Notes under the pieces: model-generated
Told to the model about the DNA's origin: nothing
The model's database searches: none
The model's input: only the letters and a program-made list of their open reading frames with translations
Shown: positions 8,454 through 15,943 of the stretch, one piece after another
Position numbering within the stretch: the first letter of the stretch is position 1
Layout: each line of letters starts with the position of its first letter
Program-made: the position numbers and the translations under genes
DNA from: Caulobacter sp. Root655
Lineage (GTDB): Bacteria; Pseudomonadota; Alphaproteobacteria; Caulobacterales; Caulobacteraceae
Length of the DNA stretch: 64,000 nucleotides
Direction of reading: 5' to 3'
Assembly (NCBI RefSeq): GCF_001427665.1
Contig: NZ_LMHC01000023.1
Coordinates: 532,024 to 596,023 of the forward strand

Positions 8454-8951
8454 TCAATGGATTTGAGGGATGACCGCGGCGCGAGAGCGGTGAACCGGAA
8501 AAGCGTTCTTGAGCGAGTCTCTGACCCTTCGGACGTCAAGATCTTCGTAGTCCACGGAGACATTGATAGTCTTTGGCGCGCCTAGCCGACGGGTTGCCTC
8601 CTCGAAGACAAGCCGGCCCGCGTATTGCAAATAGGCACGCTCCGCCGGGTTGGCGGAGACTCGCAATGAACCGATGCTGCTCACGGCGGTTGGTGCAAGG
8701 TCGGCGGCAACCTGAAAATTTCCGAGCCGAAGCGACACCACGGCCATCAGGAGGTTCGTCGTCGTAGACTCCACCGTACCAGGAGGCGCTAAGCCATATA
8801 TGCGCACGAGCCTACGCTCAGCGGAAAGATAGTCCTGCCGAGCTACATCCTTTTGCGCACGGACCAACTCGACCGCCATGCGCACGACCGCAGGCAAGTG
8901 CTTCAGGTTCCGAAGCGCGACCATGAGGCGGCTAAACCCACGCTGCGGCAT
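8454..8951 (-). CDS. Hypothetical protein, helical, possibly TPR-like
   Basis: A 165-residue protein that I do not recognise. It is rich in Ala, Arg and Leu, and segments such as DVARQDYLSAERRLVRIYGL (about 34-53), NLLMAVVSLRLGNFQVAADLA (about 66-86) and ERAYLQYAGRLVFEEATRRLG (about 103-123) resemble paired helices of tetratricopeptide repeats. There is no signal peptide or membrane segment. Third-position GC is clearly lower than in the neighbours, with codons such as AAA, ATA and TTT, which may mean recent transfer. It stands alone between a repeat element and the ATP-grasp gene. Confidence 0.55.
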   Translation of the reverse strand: MPQRGFSRLMVALRNLKHLPAVVRMAVELVRAQKDVARQDYLSAERRLVRIYGLAPPGTVESTTTNLLMAVVSLRLGNFQVAADLAPTAVSSIGSLRVSANPAERAYLQYAGRLVFEEATRRLGAPKTINVSVDYEDLDVRRVRDSLKNAFPVHRSRAAVIPQIH

Positions 8952-9042
8952 ATCCTAACGGCCTCTCCACAGTTGCCGGCTTCAACATAGATGCTCGCGC
9001 AGACGAAAGTCCGAAACGGGTCGAATCTCGCGGTGCGCGCCC

Positions 9043-10200
9043 CTACCCCTCGATCACGTGCGGCACGAACCGCGCCAGGTTCTTGGTCACCACGCTGTCG
9101 TCCTCGCGGATGCCGATGCCGACCGGTTCGGCCCCGACGATCCAGGCGCCGACCACCGGGCGCTTGCCGTCGAATTCCGGCGGCGGGTGGTAGGCCTGGA
9201 GGATCGCGCCCTCCTGGCCATAGCCCTGGTCGAGCACGGGTTCGTCGCCGCCGACGATCTCGACATTGGCCCCTTCGCGCGAGAACAGCGGCTTGCGCAC
9301 GTACCGCCCGCCGAGGTTCGAGGCGGCGGGGTCGCCCTCGAAATAGGCCTCCAGCAGGTTGGGGTGGCCGGGGTGGCGCTCCCACAGCAGCGGCAGGGCG
9401 CCCTTGTTGGACAGGATCGACTTCCACGCGGGTTCCAGCCAGCGCACCTGGGCGGTCTTCAGGTGGGCGGCATAGGGCTCGCGCAGCATGTGCTCCCACG
9501 GATAGAGCTTGAAGGCCGCCTGCAACACGAAGCCTTCCAGGTCGACGAACTGGCCCTCGGCGTTGACGCCGATGGCGTCCATGGCCACGAACTTCGGCTC
9601 GATGCCGGCCTGGATCGCCAGGTCCTCCAGGAAGCGCACGGTCTGGCGGTCCTCGACAGCCTCGGCGTCGCTGGCGAAGTGGACGAAGCCGCCGGTCGGG
9701 AACAGGGTCTTGAACCGGTCGCGCAGCGCCTCGAACAGGCTATTGAACTGGTCGGCGTTGGCCGGCAGCGTCCCGTTGGCGATCAGTTCTTCCAGCCACA
9801 GCCACTGGAAGGTGGCGGCCTCGAAGACGCTGGTCGGGGTGTCGGCGTTGTATTCGTAGAGCTTGGGCTTGCTGACGCCGTCATAGCCGAAGTCGAAGCG
9901 GCCATAGAGCGACGGCGACTTGGCGCGCCAGGAGGCGGCCACGAAGTCGCGGTGCTCGGCCGGGATCGCCAGCCGGGTCATCAGTTCCTCGCTGGCGACC
10001 ACCTCGTCGACCAGGTCCAGGCACAGGTCATGGAGCTCGGCGGCGGCCGGCTCCAGGTCGTCCTCCACCTGCTTGAGGGTGAAGGCGTAGGCCACGCTCT
10101 CGTCCCAATAGGCCTGGCCCTCGGTGTGGTGGTAGACGAAGCCGACGGCCTCGGCCTTGGCCTTCCAGTCGGGACGGGGCGTCAGCTTGAGGCGGCGCAT
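9043..10200 (-). CDS. Glutathionylspermidine synthase-like ATP-grasp protein (YjfC/YgiC family)
   Basis: A 385-residue member of the family named after the synthetase half of glutathionylspermidine synthase, an ATP-grasp fold that forms amide bonds. Visible signatures are YGRFDFGYDG and KLYEYNADTPTSVFEAATFQWLW (about 100-135), VHFASD, FKLYPWEHMLREPY (about 255), WEPAWKSILSNKGALPLLWERHPGHPNLL-like text (about 275-305) and GGRYVRKPLFSREGANV. It lacks the amidase half, as do YgiC and YjfC, whose real substrates are unknown. The ATG at 10200 has AGAGG nine bases upstream; an in-frame ATG lies nine bases earlier. It is downstream of the PspA-like gene on the same strand, across a large palindrome. 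Confidence 0.9.
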   Translation of the reverse strand: MRRLKLTPRPDWKAKAEAVGFVYHHTEGQAYWDESVAYAFTLKQVEDDLEPAAAELHDLCLDLVDEVVASEELMTRLAIPAEHRDFVAASWRAKSPSLYGRFDFGYDGVSKPKLYEYNADTPTSVFEAATFQWLWLEELIANGTLPANADQFNSLFEALRDRFKTLFPTGGFVHFASDAEAVEDRQTVRFLEDLAIQAGIEPKFVAMDAIGVNAEGQFVDLEGFVLQAAFKLYPWEHMLREPYAAHLKTAQVRWLEPAWKSILSNKGALPLLWERHPGHPNLLEAYFEGDPAASNLGGRYVRKPLFSREGANVEIVGGDEPVLDQGYGQEGAILQAYHPPPEFDGKRPVVGAWIVGAEPVGIGIREDDSVVTKNLARFVPHVIEG

Positions 10201-10290
10201 TGTGGTCATCCTCTGAGTCCATCCGGCCCCTCGGGTCGCGCGAAGTGCGCGCCCAAGCGCCGAGGCAATGGACAGGGAGCAAAGATAGGG

Positions 10291-10435
10291 TGAGCCTTTG
10301 ACCTTCGGGCCGAAATCCTCGTCCTTCGACAAGCTCAGGATGAGGATTTCTACTGAACCGCCGCGAAACTAGCCCTCATCCTGAGCTTGTCGAAGGACGA
10401 GGGCTAGTTTCGCGGCCTCGACCGTCAAAGGCTCA
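10291..10435. repeat. Nested inverted repeat between the PspA-like and ATP-grasp genes
   Basis: Outer arms TGAGCCTTTGAC and GTCAAAGGCTCA (10291-10302, 10424-10435) enclose two copies of a CTCGTCCTTCGACAAGCTCA / TGAGCTTGTCGAAGGACGAG inverted repeat. An inner perfect 17-bp pair runs 10361-10377 and 10399-10415 (CCGCGAAACTAGCCCTC and its complement). The structure could end or weaken transcription between the two genes. Confidence 0.85.
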
Positions 10436-10442
10436 GGACGTC

Positions 10443-11165
10443 CTAAGCCTCGTCAGGCTTCTGCTCGATCTGCAGGGTCGGCTTGGCCGGGGCCAGGCGC
10501 GCCAGGACGTCGTCGGCCGAGGACTGGCCGGGCAGGATGCCGGCCAGGCGCAGCTTCTCGTCCAGGTCGGCGCCGGTGCGGCGGTCTTCCAGTTCACCGG
10601 CCGCCTTGATGCGCTCGCCGCGGATCGCCTGCTTTTCCTTGATGCGAGCCAGGCTGTCGGCGGCCGAGCCCAGCGACGAGCCCGCGCCGGCGCCGCGCGC
10701 GGCGACCGAGGCCTGAGCCTTCTGGACGGACTCGTTGACCTTCACGACGTCGACCTCGCGACGCAGGGTCTCGATGCGGCGGTCGGTGGCGCTGATGGCG
10801 GTGTGCAGCTGGTCTTCGGCGACCCGCATGTCGGCGACCTGCGGCTCCTTCAGGGCGATGTCCGACTCCAGGTCGGCGATGCGCTGGGCCACCTGGCGGG
10901 CCAGGTCCATGTCGCCCTTGGTGACGGCGGCGCGGGCCGAGCCCTCGTACTTGACGACCTGGTCGCGGAAGCTGGCGACTTCCTTTTCCAGGATGCGTCG
11001 GCGGGCCACCAGGCTGGCCATGTCGTCGCGGGCCTTGCCCTGGGCGGTGTCGGCGTCGCGGATTTCCTGGTCGAGGATGCGCAGGGCGTTGGCGTCGACG
11101 ACGGCCGAGGTGGCGTCATGCGCGCCCGCGCGACCCAGGGTGAACAGCTTTTGCCAGATGGACAT
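10443..11165 (-). CDS. PspA/IM30 family protein (YjfJ-like)
   Basis: A 240-residue coiled-coil protein of the PspA/IM30 (ESCRT-III-like) family, which coats and stabilises the inner membrane. Residues ~30-190 are long amphipathic helices with heptad patterns (ALRILDQEIRDADTAQGKAR, VARRRILEKEVASFRDQVV, AQRIADLESDIALKEPQVAD). The N terminus MSIWQKLFTLGRAG is the membrane-binding amphipathic helix typical of YjfJ-type members. The C-terminal tail ends in a variable Pro/Lys region. The gene follows the DUF2170 gene by 25 bases, the same order as yjfI-yjfJ in E. coli. There is no pspF/pspBC nearby, so regulation is not the classical phage-shock type. Confidence 0.92.
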   Translation of the reverse strand: MSIWQKLFTLGRAGAHDATSAVVDANALRILDQEIRDADTAQGKARDDMASLVARRRILEKEVASFRDQVVKYEGSARAAVTKGDMDLARQVAQRIADLESDIALKEPQVADMRVAEDQLHTAISATDRRIETLRREVDVVKVNESVQKAQASVAARGAGAGSSLGSAADSLARIKEKQAIRGERIKAAGELEDRRTGADLDEKLRLAGILPGQSSADDVLARLAPAKPTLQIEQKPDEA

Positions 11166-11190
11166 TGGAAGGCTCCGAAGGGTCGTGGAA

Positions 11191-11619
11191 TCAGGCGGCG
11201 GGGGTGAAGGACGAGCGCAGGTCCGAGGCGGCCTCGATGGCGTTCTCGGCCAGGGCCCGCAGCTCGATCAGAATGTCGTCCAGCGACGAGGTCGTCGCCA
11301 GCTCGCCGAACAGCTCGTAATAGTCGCGGTCGCCGACCGCGCTGATGCCGAAGTTCGACAGCGGCACCAGCTTCTGGGCCTTGAGCAGGAATTCGTTGAA
11401 GGCGTGGCGGTCCTTCTGTTCGTCGACCGGCCACAGCAGCGTCGAGGCGGCGATCTGCTGGTCGCTGACGCTGACATAGATCTCCAGGTCGCCGTGATCG
11501 TGCATGGTGACCAGCAGGATCGGATCGGCGCCCTCGACGACGCGGGCCGTCATGGCGTCGCTGAATCCGTCGCCAAGGGCGGTCTTCAGCGAGCGAACAG
11601 TCCAGGCGGGGGTCGTCAT
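11191..11619 (-). CDS. DUF2170 family protein (YjfI-like)
   Basis: A 142-residue acidic, soluble protein of DUF2170, the family of E. coli YjfI. Recognisable text is WTVRSLKTALGDGF at the N terminus, VSDQQIAASTLLWPV (about 50-64), AFNEFLLKAQKLVPLSNFGI (about 73-92) and YYELFGELATTSSLDDILIEL (about 101-121). It leads the leftward arm, 25 bases before the PspA-like gene, and 172 bases from the divergent DUF2491 gene. No enzymatic motif is visible; partnership with the PspA-like protein is inferred from the conserved neighbourhood. Confidence 0.88.
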   Translation of the reverse strand: MTTPAWTVRSLKTALGDGFSDAMTARVVEGADPILLVTMHDHGDLEIYVSVSDQQIAASTLLWPVDEQKDRHAFNEFLLKAQKLVPLSNFGISAVGDRDYYELFGELATTSSLDDILIELRALAENAIEAASDLRSSFTPAA

Positions 11620-11791
11620 CGGGCGGTGTCTCCAATCGGCGATGAGTGTTTCATACTAGATGGGCGGACGAACGCCAGTCGTCGAGAGCGCAACCTTGCG
11701 TGCTCGCATGACAAGTTGGTAATGGCGCGGCCCCTTTTGCGAAGGCGGCGCGCGTCGTACATGTGGACGAGTTTCGCATTCGGATCGCTTC

Positions 11792-12445
11792 ATGTTCAGC
11801 AAGCTCTTCGGCCGCAAGGACAGCGCGCCCGCCTCGGCCCTGCCGGCGATCCGCAACGTCACCCTGGGCCGCACGGTCTGGCTCGACACGCTGGCCTGGC
11901 GGCGGCTGGGCGACGACCTGAAGTTCGTGCTCGACACCGACACCCTGGAAATCACCGCCCAGGGCTTGGTCGAGCTGCGCGAGGGCGGCTTCGTCCACCG
12001 GTTCTACACCGACGACAACGTGATGTTCCAGGCGGTCTCCGACGACCGCGAGGGCCAGCGGGTCACCGACATCACCGTCTTCATCCCCTGGGACAGCGCC
12101 TATCCGGGCGGCCGGGCCGACGAGGAGGCCTGGGCCAAGCGCCTGCGGGCCCGCACCTTCACCGGTCCCGGCCTGCCGGAATACCGGCGCGACTGGTTCG
12201 GCGACGAGGCCGACAGCCAGGAACCGGTGAGCTTCTGGGAAGACGTCCACGACGACCGCGACGGCATCCCGGATCGGCGGATCTTCCAGACCTGCATGCT
12301 GTTCTCCCGCGATTTGCCGGGCGACGGCCGCGAGCTTCTGCTAGCCATTCAGCAGGAAAACGAGAACGAGGACACGCGCCAGCGCGAGGTCTCGTTCGAG
12401 ATCATGGTCGGCGTGGCGTTGAACGTCGGCGAATTCCGGGCCTAG
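11792..12445 (+). CDS. DUF2491 family protein (YjfK-like)
   Basis: A 217-residue soluble protein of DUF2491, the family of E. coli YjfK. The N terminus MFSKLFGRKDSAPASALP is followed by LGRTVWLDTLAWRRLGDDLKF and a mixed alpha/beta body, with FYTDDNVMFQAVSDD (about 71-85) and the family-typical FMLFSRDLPGD/ELLLAIQQENE-like region (about 170-190, seen as CMLFSRDLPGDGRELLLAIQ). It opens the rightward arm of the divergent cluster and is followed, after a small palindromic repeat, by the DUF350 gene. Function is unknown. Confidence 0.88.
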   Translation: MFSKLFGRKDSAPASALPAIRNVTLGRTVWLDTLAWRRLGDDLKFVLDTDTLEITAQGLVELREGGFVHRFYTDDNVMFQAVSDDREGQRVTDITVFIPWDSAYPGGRADEEAWAKRLRARTFTGPGLPEYRRDWFGDEADSQEPVSFWEDVHDDRDGIPDRRIFQTCMLFSRDLPGDGRELLLAIQQENENEDTRQREVSFEIMVGVALNVGEFRA

Positions 12446-12450
12446 CGCCC

Positions 12451-12501
12451 AAGAGCGTGGCAGCCGAAAGTGTGAGCGGTTTTGGCGCCCGCCACGCTCT
12501 T
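12451..12501. repeat. Short inverted repeat AAGAGCGTGGC...GCCACGCTCTT
   Basis: Eleven-base perfect arms at 12451-12461 and 12491-12501 surround a 29-base centre containing GCCGAAAGTGTGAGCGGTTT. It lies between the DUF2491 and DUF350 genes. It looks like an intergenic repeat unit rather than a strong terminator because no T run follows. Confidence 0.75.
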
Positions 12502-12542
12502 AATGTTTAGTTTGGAGCCTCCGGCTCCAAGGGGGAATGAGA

Positions 12543-12956
12543 ATGAGCGACCTGCACGGATTTGGCGGCAACGCCCTGGCGTTCCTGGTGGCCTTCGTCG
12601 CCGCCGGCCTGTTCACCGTGGCCTTCAAGGTCATCTACCAGTGGGTGACGCCCTATAACGAGGCCAAGCTGATCCGCGAGGGCAATGTCGCCGCGGCCCT
12701 GGCCCTGGGCGGCGCCCTGGTGGGCTACGTGCTGCCCCTGGCCTCGGCCCTGAGCAACACCGTCAGCCTGATCGAGTTCTGCGCCTGGGCCGCTCTGGCC
12801 GGCGTGATCCAGATCGCCGCCTTCACCCTGGTGCGCATCGTGGCGATGAAGGACCTGACCAGCCGGATCGAGAAGGGCGAGATCGCCGCCGGCGTCTATC
12901 TGATGAGCATCTCCCTGGCGGTCGGCCTGCTCAACGCCGCCTGCATGACGGCCTGA
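12543..12956 (+). CDS. DUF350 family membrane protein (YjfL-like)
   Basis: A 137-residue inner-membrane protein with four hydrophobic segments (about 10-33, 50-72, 77-100, 113-135), the hallmark of DUF350/YjfL. It contains the family patterns YQWVTPYNEAKLIREGNVAAALALGGALVGYVLPLASAL-like text, here split over residues 32-70, and ISLAVGLLNAACMTA at the end. The ATG at 12543 is preferred over one six bases upstream because AAGGGGGA then sits at normal ribosome-binding distance. It is 11 bases before the DUF1190 gene. Confidence 0.92.
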   Translation: MSDLHGFGGNALAFLVAFVAAGLFTVAFKVIYQWVTPYNEAKLIREGNVAAALALGGALVGYVLPLASALSNTVSLIEFCAWAALAGVIQIAAFTLVRIVAMKDLTSRIEKGEIAAGVYLMSISLAVGLLNAACMTA

Positions 12957-12967
12957 GGAGAGCGACC

Positions 12968-13594
12968 ATGTCGGACCAACCCTCTCCCCCGCGTCGCCGC
13001 CTGCGCTCCAGCGGCCTGGCCCTGACCAGCCTGATGGCCGGCACGGCGATGTCGATCAGCGCTTGCGACGGCTCGCCCGGCGCCACCCAGTGGGGCGACC
13101 CGCCGGCCGCCGTCTCGAGCGTCGACGCCAAGACCTTCGCCAGCCTGGACGAGTGCAAGAGCTCCGGCGACATGACCGCCGAGCAGTGCGACACCGCCTA
13201 CGCCCAGGCCCAGAAGGACAGCGCCGCCAACGCGCCCAAGTTCGGCGACCAGCAGAGCTGCGAGGAGCGCTACGGCGTCGACCAGTGCGTGCCGCGCAGC
13301 AGCCAGGGCGGCGGCAGCTTCTTCACCCCGCTGCTGACCGGCTTCATCGTCGGCCAGGCGCTCAGCAACATGGGCGGCGGCTATCGCGGCGCGCCGATGT
13401 ACCGCGACCGCGACGGCGGCTACGTCAACGGCTCGGGCTATCCGGTGTCGCGCGACTACGTCACCGGCCGCACGCGGGTGCGCTCCGACAGCTTCGACGC
13501 GCCCGAGGCCCGCGCCCCGGCCCGGGTCCAGAGCCGCAGTTCGGTGATCTCGCGCGGCGGCTTCGGCGGCGGCGGACGGTCGTACGGGGGGTAG
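12968..13594 (+). CDS. DUF1190 family protein (YjfM/YgiB-like), probable lipoprotein
   Basis: A 208-residue exported protein of DUF1190. After a basic N terminus (PPRRRLRSSGLALTSL) a hydrophobic segment ends in SISAC near residue 33, a possible lipobox. The body has paired Cys (ECKSSGDMTAEQC, SCEERYGVDQCV) and a long Gly/Arg/Ser-rich C terminus (GGGYRGAPMYRDRDGGYVNG, ending GGFGGGGRSYGG) typical of YgiB and YjfM. GGAGAGCGACC precedes the ATG. YgiB homologues are regularly encoded beside YgiC-type ATP-grasp proteins, and that pair is also in this cluster. Confidence 0.9.
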   Translation: MSDQPSPPRRRLRSSGLALTSLMAGTAMSISACDGSPGATQWGDPPAAVSSVDAKTFASLDECKSSGDMTAEQCDTAYAQAQKDSAANAPKFGDQQSCEERYGVDQCVPRSSQGGGSFFTPLLTGFIVGQALSNMGGGYRGAPMYRDRDGGYVNGSGYPVSRDYVTGRTRVRSDSFDAPEARAPARVQSRSSVISRGGFGGGGRSYGG

Positions 13595-13837
13595 GCGCCC
13601 GCTACCAACATGATCCGGGATGAGCGGAACCGTGGGGCCTCGAACTGGACTGTAAACCATTGTAAAATTGCCGGGACAACCGGAGCGGTTGGGATTTCGG
13701 CGGGCTAGTCTGCCAGCGCGGACGGCCGCCTTGGTCCATGCCCCCCACGGATTTGGCGTCGCCCCGCCGCGCGTCCCATGCTTCGACTCCATGCGAAGCG
13801 CGGGACGCGCGAGTTCTTCTGGTTTGCAAGTGAGCCC

Positions 13838-14560
13838 ATGAAAGTCGCCCTGCTCGACGACGACGACAGCCACAACGCGCTGGTCGCCGCCCTTCTCGGG
13901 CCGGCGGGTTATGACTGCACCAGTTTCACCCACCCCGAACGCCTGCTGGCCGAGCTGCGCCGCCAGACCTTCGACCTGATCATCCTCGACTGGAACATGC
14001 CCGACCTCAGCGGCATCGAGACCCTGCGCCGGATCGGCGAGGTGCTGACCCCCGCGCCGCCGGTGTTGCTGCTGACCAGCCGCTCGATCGAGGCCGACCT
14101 GGTCGAGGGCCTCAACGCCGGGGCCGACGACTACATCGTCAAGCCGCTGCAGCCCCCGGTGCTGCTGGCCCGGGTCAACGCCCTGGCCCGCCGCGCCTAT
14201 CGCCCGGCCGCCATCCCGCAGGTCGAACAGCACGGGCCCTACCGCCTGGACCCCGGCGCCCAGACGGCCGGCTGGGGCGACCGGGTCGAGGCCCTGACGC
14301 CCAAGGAGTTCCAGCTGGCCTCGCTGCTGTTCAACAACCTGGCCCGGCCGCTGTCGCGCGAGTACCTGCTGCGCCGGGTCTGGGGCCAGCGGCCGGACCT
14401 GGAGACCCGCACCCTGGACGCCCACATCTCGCGCCTGCGATCAAAGCTTCACCTTCGGCCCGCGAACGGCTTTAGACTGACCACGGTCTACGGGTTCGGC
14501 TACCGACTGGAAGCCTGCGAACCCGAAGCCGACACCGCGACCGGAGCCGTTCCCTCATGA
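13838..14560 (+). CDS. OmpR/PhoB-family response regulator
   Basis: A 240-residue two-component response regulator. The receiver domain (1-120) has the acidic pocket DDDD (8-11), the phosphoacceptor D51 in LIILDWNMPD, the Thr/Ser in LLLTS, and the Lys in YIVKPLQPPVLLARV. The winged-helix DNA-binding domain (about 140-232) contains LTPKEFQLASLLFNN and VWGQRPDLETRTLDAHISRLRSKL. The ATG at 13838 begins MKVALLDDDDS; the longer open frame upstream has no family match. It overlaps the FecR gene by four bases (ATGA) and is almost certainly the cognate regulator of the CHASE2 kinase two genes on. Confidence 0.93.
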   Translation: MKVALLDDDDSHNALVAALLGPAGYDCTSFTHPERLLAELRRQTFDLIILDWNMPDLSGIETLRRIGEVLTPAPPVLLLTSRSIEADLVEGLNAGADDYIVKPLQPPVLLARVNALARRAYRPAAIPQVEQHGPYRLDPGAQTAGWGDRVEALTPKEFQLASLLFNNLARPLSREYLLRRVWGQRPDLETRTLDAHISRLRSKLHLRPANGFRLTTVYGFGYRLEACEPEADTATGAVPS

Positions 14561-15939
14561 AGCTTGCCCCTGTGCGGGACCTCGCCGCCGCCGCGGCGTT
14601 GAGCCTCGTTCCTGGCATGGCCCTGGCCGGTCCGCCGACCGCTCCGCCTCCCCCCTCGCCCATCGACGCGCCGATCACCTACGTGGTCCAGCGGGGCGAC
14701 ACCCTCTACGACCTGGCCAAGGCCTATCTGCGCAGCGTCAACGACTACCGCCACGTGCAGCGCGTCAACCGGATCAGCCAGCCCCGCGCGCTGCCGATCG
14801 GCGCGCGCCTGCGCATCGACCCGGCCCTGCTCCGCACCGACCCGCTCGACGCCCGGCTCAGCGCCTTCAGCGGCCGGGTCCAGGTCGAGACCGGCGGCCG
14901 CCTCGCGCCGGCTCGGGTCGGCATGGCGATCCTCGAAGGCCAGCGGCTGATCACCGGCCCCAACGCCTTCGCCACCATCGACATCGCCGACGCCTCGCGG
15001 GTCACCCTGCCCTCCAACACCAGCCTGCGCGTCGTGCGCCTGCGCCAGGTGGTGCTGACCAGCGCCCCGCAGCGGATCTTCCAGCTGGACGAGGGCCGCG
15101 GGACGGTGTCGGCCACCCCGACCACCAACCCCAACGCCCGCTTCGAGGTCCGCACGCCGGTCTCGATCTCGGCCGTGCGCGGCACCGAGTTCCGGGTGCG
15201 CTACGCCCCGGCCCAGCCGGGCCTGCTGGCCCGCGCCCAGACCGAGGTGCTGAAGGGCGCCGTGGCGGTCTATGCGCCCGACGCCAGTTCCGTGGTCCTG
15301 AACACGGCGACGGCCACCCCGGCCGGCTTCGGCGTCACCGCCACCGCCGACGCTGTCAGCGGGCCGACCGCCTTGCTGCCACCGCCCCGCCTGGCGGCGG
15401 GCGACGACCGGCAAAGCGAGCGGATAGTCCGCTTCGCCGCCGAGCCCGTGGCCGGGGCCGCCGCCTACCGGATGCAGCTGTCGCGCGACGCCGGCTTCGT
15501 CGACCTGTTCGCCGAGGCCACGGCGCCCGAGCCGGTCGCGGTGTTCGACGACATGCCGGGCGGCACCTATTTCATCCGCCTGACCGCGCTGGACGGCGGC
15601 GGACTGGAAGGCCTGGGGGCCGACTACAGCTTCGACCGCGACCTGGACACCCTGGAGCCGGGCCCCTCGCCCACGCCCAGCGTCGAAGGCAAGCACCGCT
15701 ACTTCCTGTTCCGCTGGAACGCCGCCGGCGACGGTGTGCGCAGCTTCCGCTTCCAGCTGTTTTCCGGAACCGAGCCGGTCTCGCCGATCGTCGACCAGCC
15801 CGGCCTGACAGACCCACAGCTGACCCTCACCGACCTGCCGCCCGGCGCCTATAGCTGGCGCGTCAGCGCGGTGCGGTTCAAGAAGGGGACCTACACCGAA
15901 CGACTCGGCCCATTGCAGCCATTGCAGATCGGTCGCTAG
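14557..15939 (+). CDS. Exported LysM-FecR domain protein
   Basis: A 460-residue periplasmic protein. A signal peptide (1-24, ending MALAG) is followed by a LysM peptidoglycan-binding motif (about 39-85, YVVQRGDTLYDLAKAYLRS ... LPIGARLRIDP). A FecR-type beta domain follows (about 110-225, with ITGPNAFATIDIADASRVTLPSN-type text and VSISAVRGTEFRVRYA). Two immunoglobulin-like segments follow (about 285-370 and 375-460). It has no membrane anchor of its own. Placed between a response regulator and a CHASE2 kinase and coupled to the former, it probably acts as an extracytoplasmic sensing or anchoring component for the kinase. Confidence 0.88.
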   Translation: MKLAPVRDLAAAAALSLVPGMALAGPPTAPPPPSPIDAPITYVVQRGDTLYDLAKAYLRSVNDYRHVQRVNRISQPRALPIGARLRIDPALLRTDPLDARLSAFSGRVQVETGGRLAPARVGMAILEGQRLITGPNAFATIDIADASRVTLPSNTSLRVVRLRQVVLTSAPQRIFQLDEGRGTVSATPTTNPNARFEVRTPVSISAVRGTEFRVRYAPAQPGLLARAQTEVLKGAVAVYAPDASSVVLNTATATPAGFGVTATADAVSGPTALLPPPRLAAGDDRQSERIVRFAAEPVAGAAAYRMQLSRDAGFVDLFAEATAPEPVAVFDDMPGGTYFIRLTALDGGGLEGLGADYSFDRDLDTLEPGPSPTPSVEGKHRYFLFRWNAAGDGVRSFRFQLFSGTEPVSPIVDQPGLTDPQLTLTDLPPGAYSWRVSAVRFKKGTYTERLGPLQPLQIGR

Positions 15940-15943
15940 AACC

